This document shows, one piece after another, positions 43,389 to 51,697 of a stretch of 64,000 bases of DNA. Made by a program: the position numbers and the translations under genes. The notes under the pieces were generated by a model, which worked only from the letters and a program-made list of their open reading frames with translations, was not told where the DNA came from and did not search any database. This stretch comes from Lustribacter sp965277075 (GTDB lineage Bacteria > Vulcanimicrobiota > Vulcanimicrobiia > Vulcanimicrobiales > Vulcanimicrobiaceae): NCBI GenBank assembly GCA_965277075.1, contig OZ255707.1:2604001-2668000 (forward strand), written 5' to 3'. Positions within the stretch are counted from its first letter, which is position 1; each line of letters begins with the position of its first letter.

Positions 43389-43521
43389 ATACGGATTGCT
43401 CCCGCTTCCGTCATAGATGCGTGCATTCCGGAAAATTGTGTGCAGCAGCGTTTAGCCTAGCCTTCGCCGGGTACGGGTTGAGCGCGTAAGACTTCGATTT
43501 AGAGGGAGTACCGTTCGGATC

Positions 43522-43740
43522 ATGTCGACAGGTGATAACGTTTCCAAAACCGGCGGAATGAGTGTTCGCGAGGCCGGTAAGCGCGGTGGCGACCGCGTAA
43601 AAGCGAAGTACGGATCGGAGTTCTACGAGGCCATCGGCCGCAAAGGCGGAGAAGCCACGAAGAGCAAGTACGGCCCGTCGTTCTACGAAGAGATCGGCGC
43701 GAAGGGCGGCCAGAAGCCCAAACGTCCGGTTGACGCGTAG
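43522..43740 (+). CDS. KGG-repeat stress protein (short)
   Basis: A 72-residue hydrophilic protein with the repeated unit G-x-FYE-x-IG-x-KGG (FYEAIGRKGGEA and FYEEIGAKGGQK) and a first half-unit VREAGKRGGD. KGG-repeat proteins (YciG/Con-10-like) appear in bacteria during starvation or drying. A GAGGGAG sequence lies about 15 bases before the ATG. It is five bases from a larger relative and is divergent from the aminoacylase. Probably a disordered protein that shields other molecules. Confidence 0.9.
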   Translation: MSTGDNVSKTGGMSVREAGKRGGDRVKAKYGSEFYEAIGRKGGEATKSKYGPSFYEEIGAKGGQKPKRPVDA

Positions 43741-43745
43741 ATCGG

Positions 43746-44114
43746 ATGCCCGACGAGGAGCAGCCGAAACCGAAGAAACCCAAAAAAAGCGCTAATCCTG
43801 AAGGGGAAATGTCGGTTCGCGAGGCCGGCAAAAAGGGCGGCGATACCGTCCGCAATCGTTACGGCTCCGGCTTCTACGAAGAAATCGGCCGCAAAGGTGG
43901 TCAGGCCACGCGTGAGCGCCACGGCGCCGGCTTCTATGAATCGATCGGTCAAAAAGGCGGCAAGGTCGTCAAGGAAAAATACGGCGCCGATTTTTACGAG
44001 CAAATCGGACACAAAGGCGGTCAGAAGGTCAAGAAACTGATCGCCGACGCAAAAAGCGCAGCCGCGAAAGAAGCGGCGGCGGTAGAAGAAAAGAAAAAAG
44101 CGGGCGAGTCTTAG
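43746..44114 (+). CDS. KGG-repeat stress protein (long)
   Basis: A 122-residue protein, highly charged. After a Lys/Pro-rich head it carries a half-unit VREAGKKGGD and three full units FYEEIGRKGGQA, FYESIGQKGGKV and FYEQIGHKGGQK, then an Ala/Lys/Glu tail (AAAKEAAAVEEKKKAGES). Its repeats are nearly the same as in the preceding gene, so it arose by duplication and repeat gain. The spacing of five bases suggests one operon. Its stop overlaps the convergent gene by four bases. Confidence 0.9.
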   Translation: MPDEEQPKPKKPKKSANPEGEMSVREAGKKGGDTVRNRYGSGFYEEIGRKGGQATRERHGAGFYESIGQKGGKVVKEKYGADFYEQIGHKGGQKVKKLIADAKSAAAKEAAAVEEKKKAGES

Positions 44115-44644
44115 CGGCATGCTCCGCGCTTCGCCAAGCGCTGCAACTCGCTACGCAAAGCGGGCAGATTCGGGTTGGCACCCGACGCGATGTCGGGTTG
44201 TAACGAAAAGATAAGCTCGTCGGTCGTCCACGCGACGGCGCGTGGGAAGCGCGGCGTACCCAACGTGAAGTAGCCGTTGGGACATGCTCGGGGCCCGGCG
44301 TAATGCGGATATTTATCGAGCGTGCCGCCGGCGCGCGGCCATTGACGCAACACGTAGAAAATGCCGTTCTGCGCGTACTCGTAACCGATCCCACGATTTT
44401 CCGGATGATCTTTGTCGTCACCGTGAAACGTCGGCAACAACGCGACCTCGGTGTAGCTCGTGCTTGGAACGAACGGGTGAAAACTGATGCGTTCCATCGC
44501 TTGTTGTGCGCTCATCGTCATGCCGAAGACCTCGAGGATCGTACCGGGTTTGGCGGCGAACCCCGGGACGCCCTCGGACGACGCCGGTACGGCAAAGGCC
44601 AGCGCCAAAGAAAAGACGGCTCCGATGCAAAGCGGGACTCGCAT
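44111..44644 (-). CDS. hypothetical secreted protein
   Basis: A 177-residue protein with a signal peptide (IGAVFSLALAFAVPASSEG). The mature part has several aromatic and Pro residues (SFHPFVPSTSYTEVALLPTF, DKYPHYAGPRACPNGYFTLG) and two Cys that could form a disulfide. No family recognised. It lies 13 bases after the LptC-like gene on the same strand and could be part of the envelope operon. Confidence 0.55.
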   Translation of the reverse strand: MRVPLCIGAVFSLALAFAVPASSEGVPGFAAKPGTILEVFGMTMSAQQAMERISFHPFVPSTSYTEVALLPTFHGDDKDHPENRGIGYEYAQNGIFYVLRQWPRAGGTLDKYPHYAGPRACPNGYFTLGTPRFPRAVAWTTDELIFSLQPDIASGANPNLPALRSELQRLAKRGACR

Positions 44645-44657
44645 CGCTCGTTCTTCC

Positions 44658-45203
44658 CTACATCGTGCCGACGATCCGGCCGAGGGCCGTTTTCCCGCTG
44701 CTGAAGTCGACCGTCGCGCGCTCGACGATGAGGTGGAGGCCCCCGGAGCGGATCGTCGTTCGGTTTGCGAGCGTGAGCGTGTGCGTGTAGCCGACGTAGT
44801 GTGCGCCGTTCGTCACGAGCGTCCGGTGTTGACCACCGATCTCGGTGAAGACGACCGGTCCCGTGACGGTGAAATCGTTGAGCGCGAGGTTCGCGGTGAC
44901 GTGTTTCGCCCGCACGTGCATGTACGGTTTCCCGTTGCGTTTGATAACGCCGTCACGAATGTTCTCAATCTCGGCGCTCGCGTTGTCGGGTGACATCGTC
45001 GCGGAATCATAGTCGAGCGACCACGACTTGCCGTCGACGCGTTTATCGCTCGCGCTGCCGCCGATCATACGGGTGAGCTGCCCCCGAGGCTGCGGCGCGA
45101 TGTCGCTGCCGGCGTGCGCGGTTTCATAACCGACCCATGCGCATGCCGCGACCGCGACGAGGGCCAGCACGGTCCGCAGCCCGTTTACGCGCGGCGTCGC
45201 CAC
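44658..45203 (-). CDS. lptC: LptC-like LPS-transport protein
   Basis: A 181-residue bitopic protein: a membrane helix at residues ~9-25 (VLALVAVAACAWVGY), then a periplasmic beta-jellyroll of the LptA/LptC/OstA type with alternating strands (SWSLDYDSATMSPDNASAEI, HVTANLALNDFTVTGPVVFT, TTIRSGGLHLIVERATVDFS). The likely start is GTG 45203, overlapping lnt by 19 bases. It would take LPS from the LptF/G permease and pass it on. LptD and the permease are encoded close by, supporting the call. Sequence identity to model LptC is low, so an LptA-like role remains possible. Confidence 0.75.
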   Translation of the reverse strand: MATPRVNGLRTVLALVAVAACAWVGYETAHAGSDIAPQPRGQLTRMIGGSASDKRVDGKSWSLDYDSATMSPDNASAEIENIRDGVIKRNGKPYMHVRAKHVTANLALNDFTVTGPVVFTEIGGQHRTLVTNGAHYVGYTHTLTLANRTTIRSGGLHLIVERATVDFSSGKTALGRIVGTM

Positions 45204-46747
45204 GGGACCAATGCCGCGAGTGCGAAGATGCAGAGCGCGATGCCGATCGGCTGGGGGCCGATTCGGCTGTAGAAGGTCGGCACCGGATCGCCGAGCTTTC
45301 CTGCGATCGTCGCTTGCGTTTGCAGCGGGCTGCGCGAGCGCCACTCGCCGTCGGGTGCGACGATGCCGCTGATGCCGGTCGACGCGGCACGCACGATCCA
45401 GCGCCCCGTTTCGACCGCGCGCAACGTCGTCGCCTGCGCGTGTTGCGCGGGGCCGTCCGAGGCACCGAACCACGCATCGTCGGTCGACACCGCGAAAAAG
45501 CGCGCGCCGGCGTGCACCTGATCGAGCGCGATGTCGCCGAAGACGGATTCCCAACAGATCAACGTTCCGGCGCGCGAGAGCGGATCGATCTGCGCGCCGC
45601 GACCCGACGTGAAGTGGCCGATCTCGTCAACGCCGGGAATCGCGCGCAGCGCGTCGGGCAGCGGAAGCCACTCGGCAAACGGTACGAGTTGGCGCTTCGC
45701 GACCATCGTCATCGAACCGCTCGGCGTGAAGTACGCGATCACGTTCGAGAGTGCGCCCGTGAGCGGATCGCGCGCGAGCGTTCCGACCGCGATCTCGGCG
45801 TGCGTGCGTTGCGCGAGTCTGGTGAAGAGCGCGCGCGCGCCGTTATCGCGGACGATGTCGGTGAGGATCACCGTTTCCGGCCAGATGACGAGCGCCGGAT
45901 GCAGCGCGGCTGCGGCATCGGTCATCGTCACGTACCGCTGCACCGCGAGGACACGCGCGTCCTCGGTCGCTTTGATCGATTGCGGAATGTTGCCTTGAAT
46001 CGCGACGACCGGAAACGACGGCGCGGCGAGCGTGCGCGCCGGCCACGCGAACGAGGCGGCGACCGTCGCAGCTACACACACGGCGACGACGCCGGCCGCG
46101 ACGAGGCGACGTTCGCGCTGGGCGATTGCAGCGGCGACGTACGCCGACGTCAGAGCAACGACGAACGTGAGACCATATCCGCCGGCGTACGCGGCGAGCG
46201 GACGCAGCGGACTCTCGACGAGCGGTAAGCCGAGTTGGCCGAACGGGACGCCGAGAACCCCGCTCGAGCGCGCCCACTCCGCGGCGGTGAACGCTGCGGC
46301 GAAGACGGCCGGGACGAGCGCGCGCGGCGCGCGTCGCATCGCGAGTGCGGTGACGAACGCGGTCGCCGCGAACGCGCCGGCCTCCGCGATCGCCGGCCCC
46401 GCATCGATGATGAAGCCGAACGGCCCGAGCAACCCGCCTGCCGTTTCACCGAACCACGAAAACGACAGCGTGAAAAAGATGAAGCCGCTTATGTAACCGT
46501 TCCAAGCAGCGATACGCGGTGAGAGCGACGACCACGTGAGATACAAGCCCGCGAGCGCGAAAGGAACGATCCACCATGCGCCGGTGCGCGGGAAGGCGAG
46601 ATGCAACGCAAACGCGCAGAACGACGAAACGACGACGGCGCGTGCCGTAGGGGAGAATGCGATGCGGCGGCTCGGTTTTGCCGTTGGTGCGATGTCGATG
46701 GCGGTTGCTGCCTGTGGGCGGATCGTCACGGTGCCGAAAAATACCAC
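45185..46747 (-). CDS. lnt: apolipoprotein N-acyltransferase
   Basis: An inner-membrane enzyme that adds the third acyl chain to lipoproteins. N-terminal helices span residues ~35-230 (AWWIVPFALAGLYLTWSSL), followed by the nitrilase domain with catalytic Glu in LVIWPETVILTD, Lys in VAKRQLVPFAEWLP and Cys in AGTLICWESVFGD. A last helix is near the end (GIALCIFALAALVPW). The start is unclear: GTG 46747 and GTG 46729 are the upstream choices and both lie inside the divergent lipoprotein gene. Without them helix 1 would be lost. Confidence 0.93.
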   Translation of the reverse strand: MVFFGTVTIRPQAATAIDIAPTAKPSRRIAFSPTARAVVVSSFCAFALHLAFPRTGAWWIVPFALAGLYLTWSSLSPRIAAWNGYISGFIFFTLSFSWFGETAGGLLGPFGFIIDAGPAIAEAGAFAATAFVTALAMRRAPRALVPAVFAAAFTAAEWARSSGVLGVPFGQLGLPLVESPLRPLAAYAGGYGLTFVVALTSAYVAAAIAQRERRLVAAGVVAVCVAATVAASFAWPARTLAAPSFPVVAIQGNIPQSIKATEDARVLAVQRYVTMTDAAAALHPALVIWPETVILTDIVRDNGARALFTRLAQRTHAEIAVGTLARDPLTGALSNVIAYFTPSGSMTMVAKRQLVPFAEWLPLPDALRAIPGVDEIGHFTSGRGAQIDPLSRAGTLICWESVFGDIALDQVHAGARFFAVSTDDAWFGASDGPAQHAQATTLRAVETGRWIVRAASTGISGIVAPDGEWRSRSPLQTQATIAGKLGDPVPTFYSRIGPQPIGIALCIFALAALVPWRRRA

Positions 46748-47459
46748 GAATCAGCTTGCGATACCGGCCGGGAATATGTACATTCGCTTCCGGACGCTCG
46801 GGAACCTAAATTTCGGCAACCTCTATTACGTGATCGTCTTCAACACCAGCGGAAACGCGCAAGAACCGTATGCCGCAACGTTCGCGAGCTATACGAATTA
46901 CTCGTTCGCGCTCGTTTTCGGCGGAACGGGCCTCGCCGGTGCGTCCTATCAGCTGCTGCAAGTGATCTCGACCGGCTCGTCGGCCGGCTTCACGACGCGC
47001 TCGATTCCGATTTCGCCGCTCTACGTCACTAACTTCAACGCCAACAGCTCGGGGAGCGGCAACGAGTTCACGTTTACGTTCAACCGGCTCTTGCTGCTGA
47101 CCGTTCCGAATCCGCTCGCGTCGGGGAGCCCGAGCGCGTCACCGTCACCCACGCCGACGGCGACACCCACCGGTCCGGCACCGACACCCACGCCGACGGC
47201 GACGCCCAACCCGCAGGTCTCGCCGTCGACGTCACCCGGAACGTCGACGACCTGGGCGATCAACTTCTTCTCGACCGACACGAACTTCAATCCGATCGAT
47301 GCGATCGCCAACAACGGGATCAACGACGTCTCGTTCCGGTACGTCGTTGACACGACGCAGAATTTCGATCAGGTGGTCAACAAGCCGAACCCTCCGCCGG
47401 TGACGGTGCAAAACCAAAGCGCGCAGATTACCGCCATCGAAGTGATCAACGCGCCGTGA
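46662..47459 (+). CDS. lipoprotein with Pro/Thr-rich linker
   Basis: A 265-residue lipoprotein. The lipobox MAVAAC puts the lipid on Cys18. GGGGAG precedes ATG 46662 by six bases, which decides the start and shows that the lnt start region overlaps it. The first domain (~residues 25-150) is beta-rich with many aromatic residues (NLNFGNLYYVIVFNTSG). A low-complexity SPTPTATP linker covers ~165-190 and a smaller C-terminal domain follows. Function unknown. It lies between lnt and lptD but on the other strand. Confidence 0.7.
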   Translation: MRRLGFAVGAMSMAVAACGRIVTVPKNTTNQLAIPAGNMYIRFRTLGNLNFGNLYYVIVFNTSGNAQEPYAATFASYTNYSFALVFGGTGLAGASYQLLQVISTGSSAGFTTRSIPISPLYVTNFNANSSGSGNEFTFTFNRLLLLTVPNPLASGSPSASPSPTPTATPTGPAPTPTPTATPNPQVSPSTSPGTSTTWAINFFSTDTNFNPIDAIANNGINDVSFRYVVDTTQNFDQVVNKPNPPPVTVQNQSAQITAIEVINAP

Positions 47460-47463
47460 GGCG

Positions 47464-50010
47464 TTACTGCGTTCCGAAGAACTGATCGGTCGCGAACGAT
47501 TGCGGGATGATCGACGTCGGCTGCCCGAGCCCGAAGTTGAGCGCTTGCGACGGAAATGCGAGGATGTCGACCGTCACCGCCACGGATTTGAGATCCTGGT
47601 TGTACGACACGCGCACTTCATAGCAGTCGCCGATGATGCGGCGATAGTAGATGGTCTTGCTTTCGAGCCGGCCTCGGCTCTTCCAATCGACGAAAGTCGA
47701 GAATTGAATGTCCGACCCGCGGCCGACCGGCGAGATGATCTGGACGTTCGTGCGGTCGAATCCGAAGCCGGGTCCGGGCGTCCACGCGCCGCCGATCACG
47801 AGCGTCGATTGCGGCGAGGGCCGTGAAAGCAGCTGATATTGAATCGGCTGTGCCTGCCGGTTGAACGCGGTACCGGTCTGCAAGGTCAACGCGTAGACGT
47901 CGCTGTTGAAGACCTTGAACACTTCCTGGAGATTCTTGTACGCGCCGCCGATCGTGTCGAACGAGAACGGCTCGTTCCCGAGCCCGTTGACGTGCTGGTT
48001 CGTGTAGCTCAAGATATTCGCGAAGTGATTGCCGATCGGCGTCGTCAAGTTGGCCATCTGCTCGATCTGCGCTTTTTCGTCGCCGGTGCCGTAGTAGTCC
48101 TGACGCACGTTCACGGACGCGTTGAACAACCCGATGGGTGTCGAGGCGAGCGCCGGCCCGAAGTCGATCTGCGCTTCCGCGCGCTGCGTCGCAAGCGCCG
48201 CCACGGGGTCGCTATATTCGCCGGCGGTGAACGTGCCGGTGATCGGAAACGCGCGGAAATTCGGCAGCAGCGATCCGTGCGGCCGGGCCAGAAACTCGGG
48301 CAATTTGTTTACGCCGTTCGGCGTCGTCGAATTATACCGATCGACGATGAGGTCGTAGTCCCAGGTATTGCCGCTCAAATGCGTGTCGGTATTGAAGTGC
48401 AGGGTCGAGTTGACGCTGTTCTGGCCGGCGAAGAACGTGCTCGTGTTCGTCGTGTACGAGACCGTGGTCGCATTGGTAAACCGCGGTGAAAACGAGTAGT
48501 TGTCGCTGACGCCGAAGTTGTTCGTCGCGCTGACGCCGGCGGTCGACTGCCGCTGGAAACTGTAGTTCTGGGTGTCCTTGGGCGTCGTCTTCGTCAGCCC
48601 GATCGCGATGGTCGTATTCGCGGGGAGCGTAATCAGCGGGCCGTAATCGGCTTGATACGAGAAGCGTTCGGTCGAACGCAGCGCCGGTGAAATGTTTTCT
48701 TGATCGCTGAGGTTGACGTTCCAATTGTCCGAGTTATCGACGCGGTTGTGCAAGCGAAAGATGTCGACGTCGGTCGAACGCGTATTCCGCTTCGTACGAA
48801 ACGACGCGACGTACCCGAGACCGTAGCCGATCTTGGTGTAGTACTCGACGCGATAATAGCCGTAGTAATAGGGCGATTTCCCGAACCCGATCTTCGCTTT
48901 GATGTAGAAGCCTTCGGCCGCCGAGTATCCGATGAGCGGGATAAAGCCCGCGCGCCGGCCGCCGACGCCCTCTTCATGTCGTAGCGGGATGATCAGGACC
49001 GGCAGATACAAGATCGCCAACGGCCCGAGAAAGAGCACCACGTGCCGCAGGATCGCGCGTTGGCCGGGCGTGATTTCAAGCGTCTTCGACTCGATGTGAT
49101 AGCCGCCGTGCGGGTTCGCGCAGGTCGTGAGCGACGCATGGGTGCCGTGGGTGACGCCGTTGCGCTCGGTGACGAGTTCGCGCGCGCTGAAGTACAGCTT
49201 CCCTTGCTCGACGCCTTCCGTCGTCGTACCGTGACCGTCGATCAGCGTCGCGTTTTGCGTGAACGTGTCGAAGCGAATCGAGTCGGCGACGAAGGTCGAA
49301 TCGCCGATGCGATTGCGAAGATACGTGTTGCCGGTGATGTCGATGTAGCGCACGCCATCGTAGTGCGCGTGGTCGCCGACGAGCACGCCGTCCGCGTAGA
49401 GCACGTTGACGTGCCCGTCCAGATCGAACGGCTGACCCGGATTGCGGTTTCCCGTGAGTGTGTCGCCGAGAATCGCATAGTCGGTCGGTGAGAGCGTCTC
49501 GCCCGGCCGGGGTGTCGGTGAGGCCGTCGGCGAGGCGAGCGGCGCGGGGCTACCGCGCTGAATCCCCGAGGGCGTGAAAATCGGGCCGGCAGTGATAACC
49601 GGCGTCGGTGTTGCGATCGGTGTCGGTGTGGCCGGCACGATGTACTGGGGTCCGGGGGAGAACGAGGGCGAGGGCGAGGGCGAGGGTATCGGCGGCGGCG
49701 TGACCTGCGGCGTCGTGCTCGGTAATGGGGGCGGCCGGAGCACTCCCGGCCCGGCTGGAATGATCGGCAACGGCGGGAGCGACGGGGCGGGCGAGGCGCT
49801 GCCGCCGGCAGCCGGACTCGGCGCGGGAGACGGCGTGACGACGGTCGCCGGGCCGGTCGGATTCGCGGCGTTACCCGTTTGCGCGACCAGACACGGAGAA
49901 AGGACGTCGGCGAGGGCTCGGGCGGTACGCGGGTCTTCCGACGCGGCCGACGGCGTGATGCTGCCGGCGATCAGCAGCACCGCGATCGCGGCCGAGAGGA
50001 AGGCGCGCAC
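47464..50010 (-). CDS. lptD: LptD-like outer-membrane LPS assembly protein
   Basis: An 848-residue protein. The signal peptide (FLSAAIAVLLIAGSITPSAA) is followed by a very long Pro/Ser/Thr-rich segment (residues ~50-170). Next is the OstA-type jellyroll (GHVNVLYADGVLVGDHAHYD, LIDGHGTTTEGVEQGKLYFS), then the LptD barrel with AILRHVVLFLGPLAILYLPV and many amphipathic strands. It should insert LPS-like lipids in the outer leaflet. The long linker is not seen in model LptD. It is next to the LptF/G permease gene, separated by no base. Confidence 0.82.
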   Translation of the reverse strand: MRAFLSAAIAVLLIAGSITPSAASEDPRTARALADVLSPCLVAQTGNAANPTGPATVVTPSPAPSPAAGGSASPAPSLPPLPIIPAGPGVLRPPPLPSTTPQVTPPPIPSPSPSPSFSPGPQYIVPATPTPIATPTPVITAGPIFTPSGIQRGSPAPLASPTASPTPRPGETLSPTDYAILGDTLTGNRNPGQPFDLDGHVNVLYADGVLVGDHAHYDGVRYIDITGNTYLRNRIGDSTFVADSIRFDTFTQNATLIDGHGTTTEGVEQGKLYFSARELVTERNGVTHGTHASLTTCANPHGGYHIESKTLEITPGQRAILRHVVLFLGPLAILYLPVLIIPLRHEEGVGGRRAGFIPLIGYSAAEGFYIKAKIGFGKSPYYYGYYRVEYYTKIGYGLGYVASFRTKRNTRSTDVDIFRLHNRVDNSDNWNVNLSDQENISPALRSTERFSYQADYGPLITLPANTTIAIGLTKTTPKDTQNYSFQRQSTAGVSATNNFGVSDNYSFSPRFTNATTVSYTTNTSTFFAGQNSVNSTLHFNTDTHLSGNTWDYDLIVDRYNSTTPNGVNKLPEFLARPHGSLLPNFRAFPITGTFTAGEYSDPVAALATQRAEAQIDFGPALASTPIGLFNASVNVRQDYYGTGDEKAQIEQMANLTTPIGNHFANILSYTNQHVNGLGNEPFSFDTIGGAYKNLQEVFKVFNSDVYALTLQTGTAFNRQAQPIQYQLLSRPSPQSTLVIGGAWTPGPGFGFDRTNVQIISPVGRGSDIQFSTFVDWKSRGRLESKTIYYRRIIGDCYEVRVSYNQDLKSVAVTVDILAFPSQALNFGLGQPTSIIPQSFATDQFFGTQ

Positions 50011-51174
50011 TTAGCGGTCTTCTTTGAGGATCAAGGCGCCGCCGGCGCCGGCCATGATCGCGTTCGGCAACCAGACCGCCAACCACGGCGTCAGCGCACC
50101 GTTCTTTCCGAACGCCGCACCGACCGCGCCGAGAATGTAGTACACGAAGAGGACGACCACCGAGAGCGCGATCCCGAGCGTGCGGCCCTTCTTCCCGAAG
50201 CGAACGGCAAGCGGCAACGCGATCAATACGGCGATAAACGATGCGAACGGCAACGCATACTTTTGCGCGAGCGTAATCTCGAGGTTTGCGAGATCGCTGC
50301 CGCCGCCCCCGGTAAGCTTGCGAAATTTGATCTGCTCGCTGAGGCGCTGCGCGTCCATCGCGTACGGATCGTTGTACGCTTGGCTGAGGAATTTGTCACC
50401 CGTGTCGCCGAGCGGCAACGGCACAGTGATATCGTGAGCGGAAATGGTGAGCGCTTGCACTGTTCCATTCGATAGCACGCGAGTCTGGATTGCGCCTTGG
50501 AGAACGATGAGACCGTTCTCGATCGCGGCCGTCTTTGCAGTCGTGACGTTCAAATACGGCGTGCTCCGGCTCTGCTCGAAGATCATGACGTTGTGCATCG
50601 TGTGCGTATCGGCGTCGACGGAGTCGATGTAGAACGTCTTGCCGGTCGACGGATCGGTACGGAAGATGTGTGGTTCGAGCGGTAGCGTCGCGGTGCGGTA
50701 AACGATCTGATAGAACGTGCGCGTCGAGACGTCGACGGCGGCCGGTGCGATCTTCTCGTTCACGCCGAACGAGACGAGCCACATCATCACGCCGAGCACG
50801 ATCGGCGTGCGGCAGATGCGCCAAAACGACACTCCCGAGGTTCGCATCGCCGAGATCTCGTTGTCGGCGGTCAAACGTCCGAAGGCGAGCAGCGTTCCGA
50901 ATAGACATGCAAACGGAAACGCCATCGGCGTCGCTTGCGGCATCCGCGCCACGAGAAAGCGCAAGATGAGAAACGGCGGCGCGCCTTTGTTGACGAGATA
51001 ATCGGCAGCGAGCACGAAGATGTTCGCAAACCAAAACACGTACACCGCGCCGAGGCCGAACGCGAACGGTCCGGCGAGTTCGCGCAAGATGTATGCATCG
51101 AGAATCGGTAGCCGAAGCCGCGGGCGGAACGTGCGCGCGAAGGCGCCGCGCTGAAGGCTCGGGGCGACCGCCAC
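50011..51174 (-). CDS. LptF/LptG-family LPS export permease
   Basis: A 387-residue permease of the ABC-type LPS extractor. Three helices near the N-terminus (LAGPFAFGLGAVYVFWFANI and TPMAFPFACLFGTLLAFGRL), the cytoplasmic coupling region DNEISAMRTSGVSFWRI, a periplasmic jellyroll (residues ~150-270) and three C-terminal helices (AVLIALPLAVRFGKKGRTLG) agree with LptF/G. Only one such gene is visible; the partner and the LptB ATPase must be elsewhere. It starts at GTG 51174, one base after the lytic transglycosylase gene. Confidence 0.9.
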   Translation of the reverse strand: MAVAPSLQRGAFARTFRPRLRLPILDAYILRELAGPFAFGLGAVYVFWFANIFVLAADYLVNKGAPPFLILRFLVARMPQATPMAFPFACLFGTLLAFGRLTADNEISAMRTSGVSFWRICRTPIVLGVMMWLVSFGVNEKIAPAAVDVSTRTFYQIVYRTATLPLEPHIFRTDPSTGKTFYIDSVDADTHTMHNVMIFEQSRSTPYLNVTTAKTAAIENGLIVLQGAIQTRVLSNGTVQALTISAHDITVPLPLGDTGDKFLSQAYNDPYAMDAQRLSEQIKFRKLTGGGGSDLANLEITLAQKYALPFASFIAVLIALPLAVRFGKKGRTLGIALSVVVLFVYYILGAVGAAFGKNGALTPWLAVWLPNAIMAGAGGALILKEDR

Positions 51175-51175
51175 G

Positions 51176-51697
51176 CTAACGGAGCGAGGCGATTACACGC
51201 GCCACGTAGGTGCGCGTCTCGGCAATCGGCGGAATACCGTGCACCGCGTCGACGAGTCCCGGGCCGGCGTTGTACGCTGCGAGCGCGAGTTTGAGATTTC
51301 CGCGATACCGGTGCAAGAGGTCGCGCAGATAGCGCGTTCCGCCGTCGATGTTGGCGTGCGGGTCGAACGGGTTGGCGACACCATATTGCTCGCTCGTCGC
51401 CGGCATCAACTGCATGAGGCCCTGCGCGCCCGCGCGGCTGATCGCGGCCGGATCGCCGTGCGACTCCGTCTGGATGACCGCGAGAAGGAGGTCGCTCTTG
51501 ACGCCGTAGGCGTGCGAGGCGTCTTCCGCCAGGGCCGCGAGTTGGCCGACCGCGAGCGCATGGACGCCGCCCGGCAAATAGCCGTCTTGGCTACACCCAA
51601 AGAGTGAGCCGAGGACCAGTGCGAAGACGGCAACGCGCAGGTTCAAGCACGAGCCATTTCGGTTGCATCGGAGCAGAGGCCTGGAAGCTTCGATCAC
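51176..51697 (-). CDS. lytic transglycosylase (SLT family), probable lipoprotein
   Basis: A 173-residue murein lytic enzyme. Catalytic Glu in LLAVIQTESHGDPAAISRAG, then AQGLMQLMPATSEQYGV and the C-terminal LALAAYNAGPGLVDAVHGIP are the standard SLT motifs. A lipobox LGSLFGC lies about 18 residues after TTG 51646. The preferred start is GTG 51697 because it overlaps the upstream stop (GTGA), but TTG 51646 gives a more usual signal peptide. It cuts glycan strands, perhaps helping insertion of the LPS machinery. Confidence 0.9.
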   Translation of the reverse strand: MIEASRPLLRCNRNGSCLNLRVAVFALVLGSLFGCSQDGYLPGGVHALAVGQLAALAEDASHAYGVKSDLLLAVIQTESHGDPAAISRAGAQGLMQLMPATSEQYGVANPFDPHANIDGGTRYLRDLLHRYRGNLKLALAAYNAGPGLVDAVHGIPPIAETRTYVARVIASLR

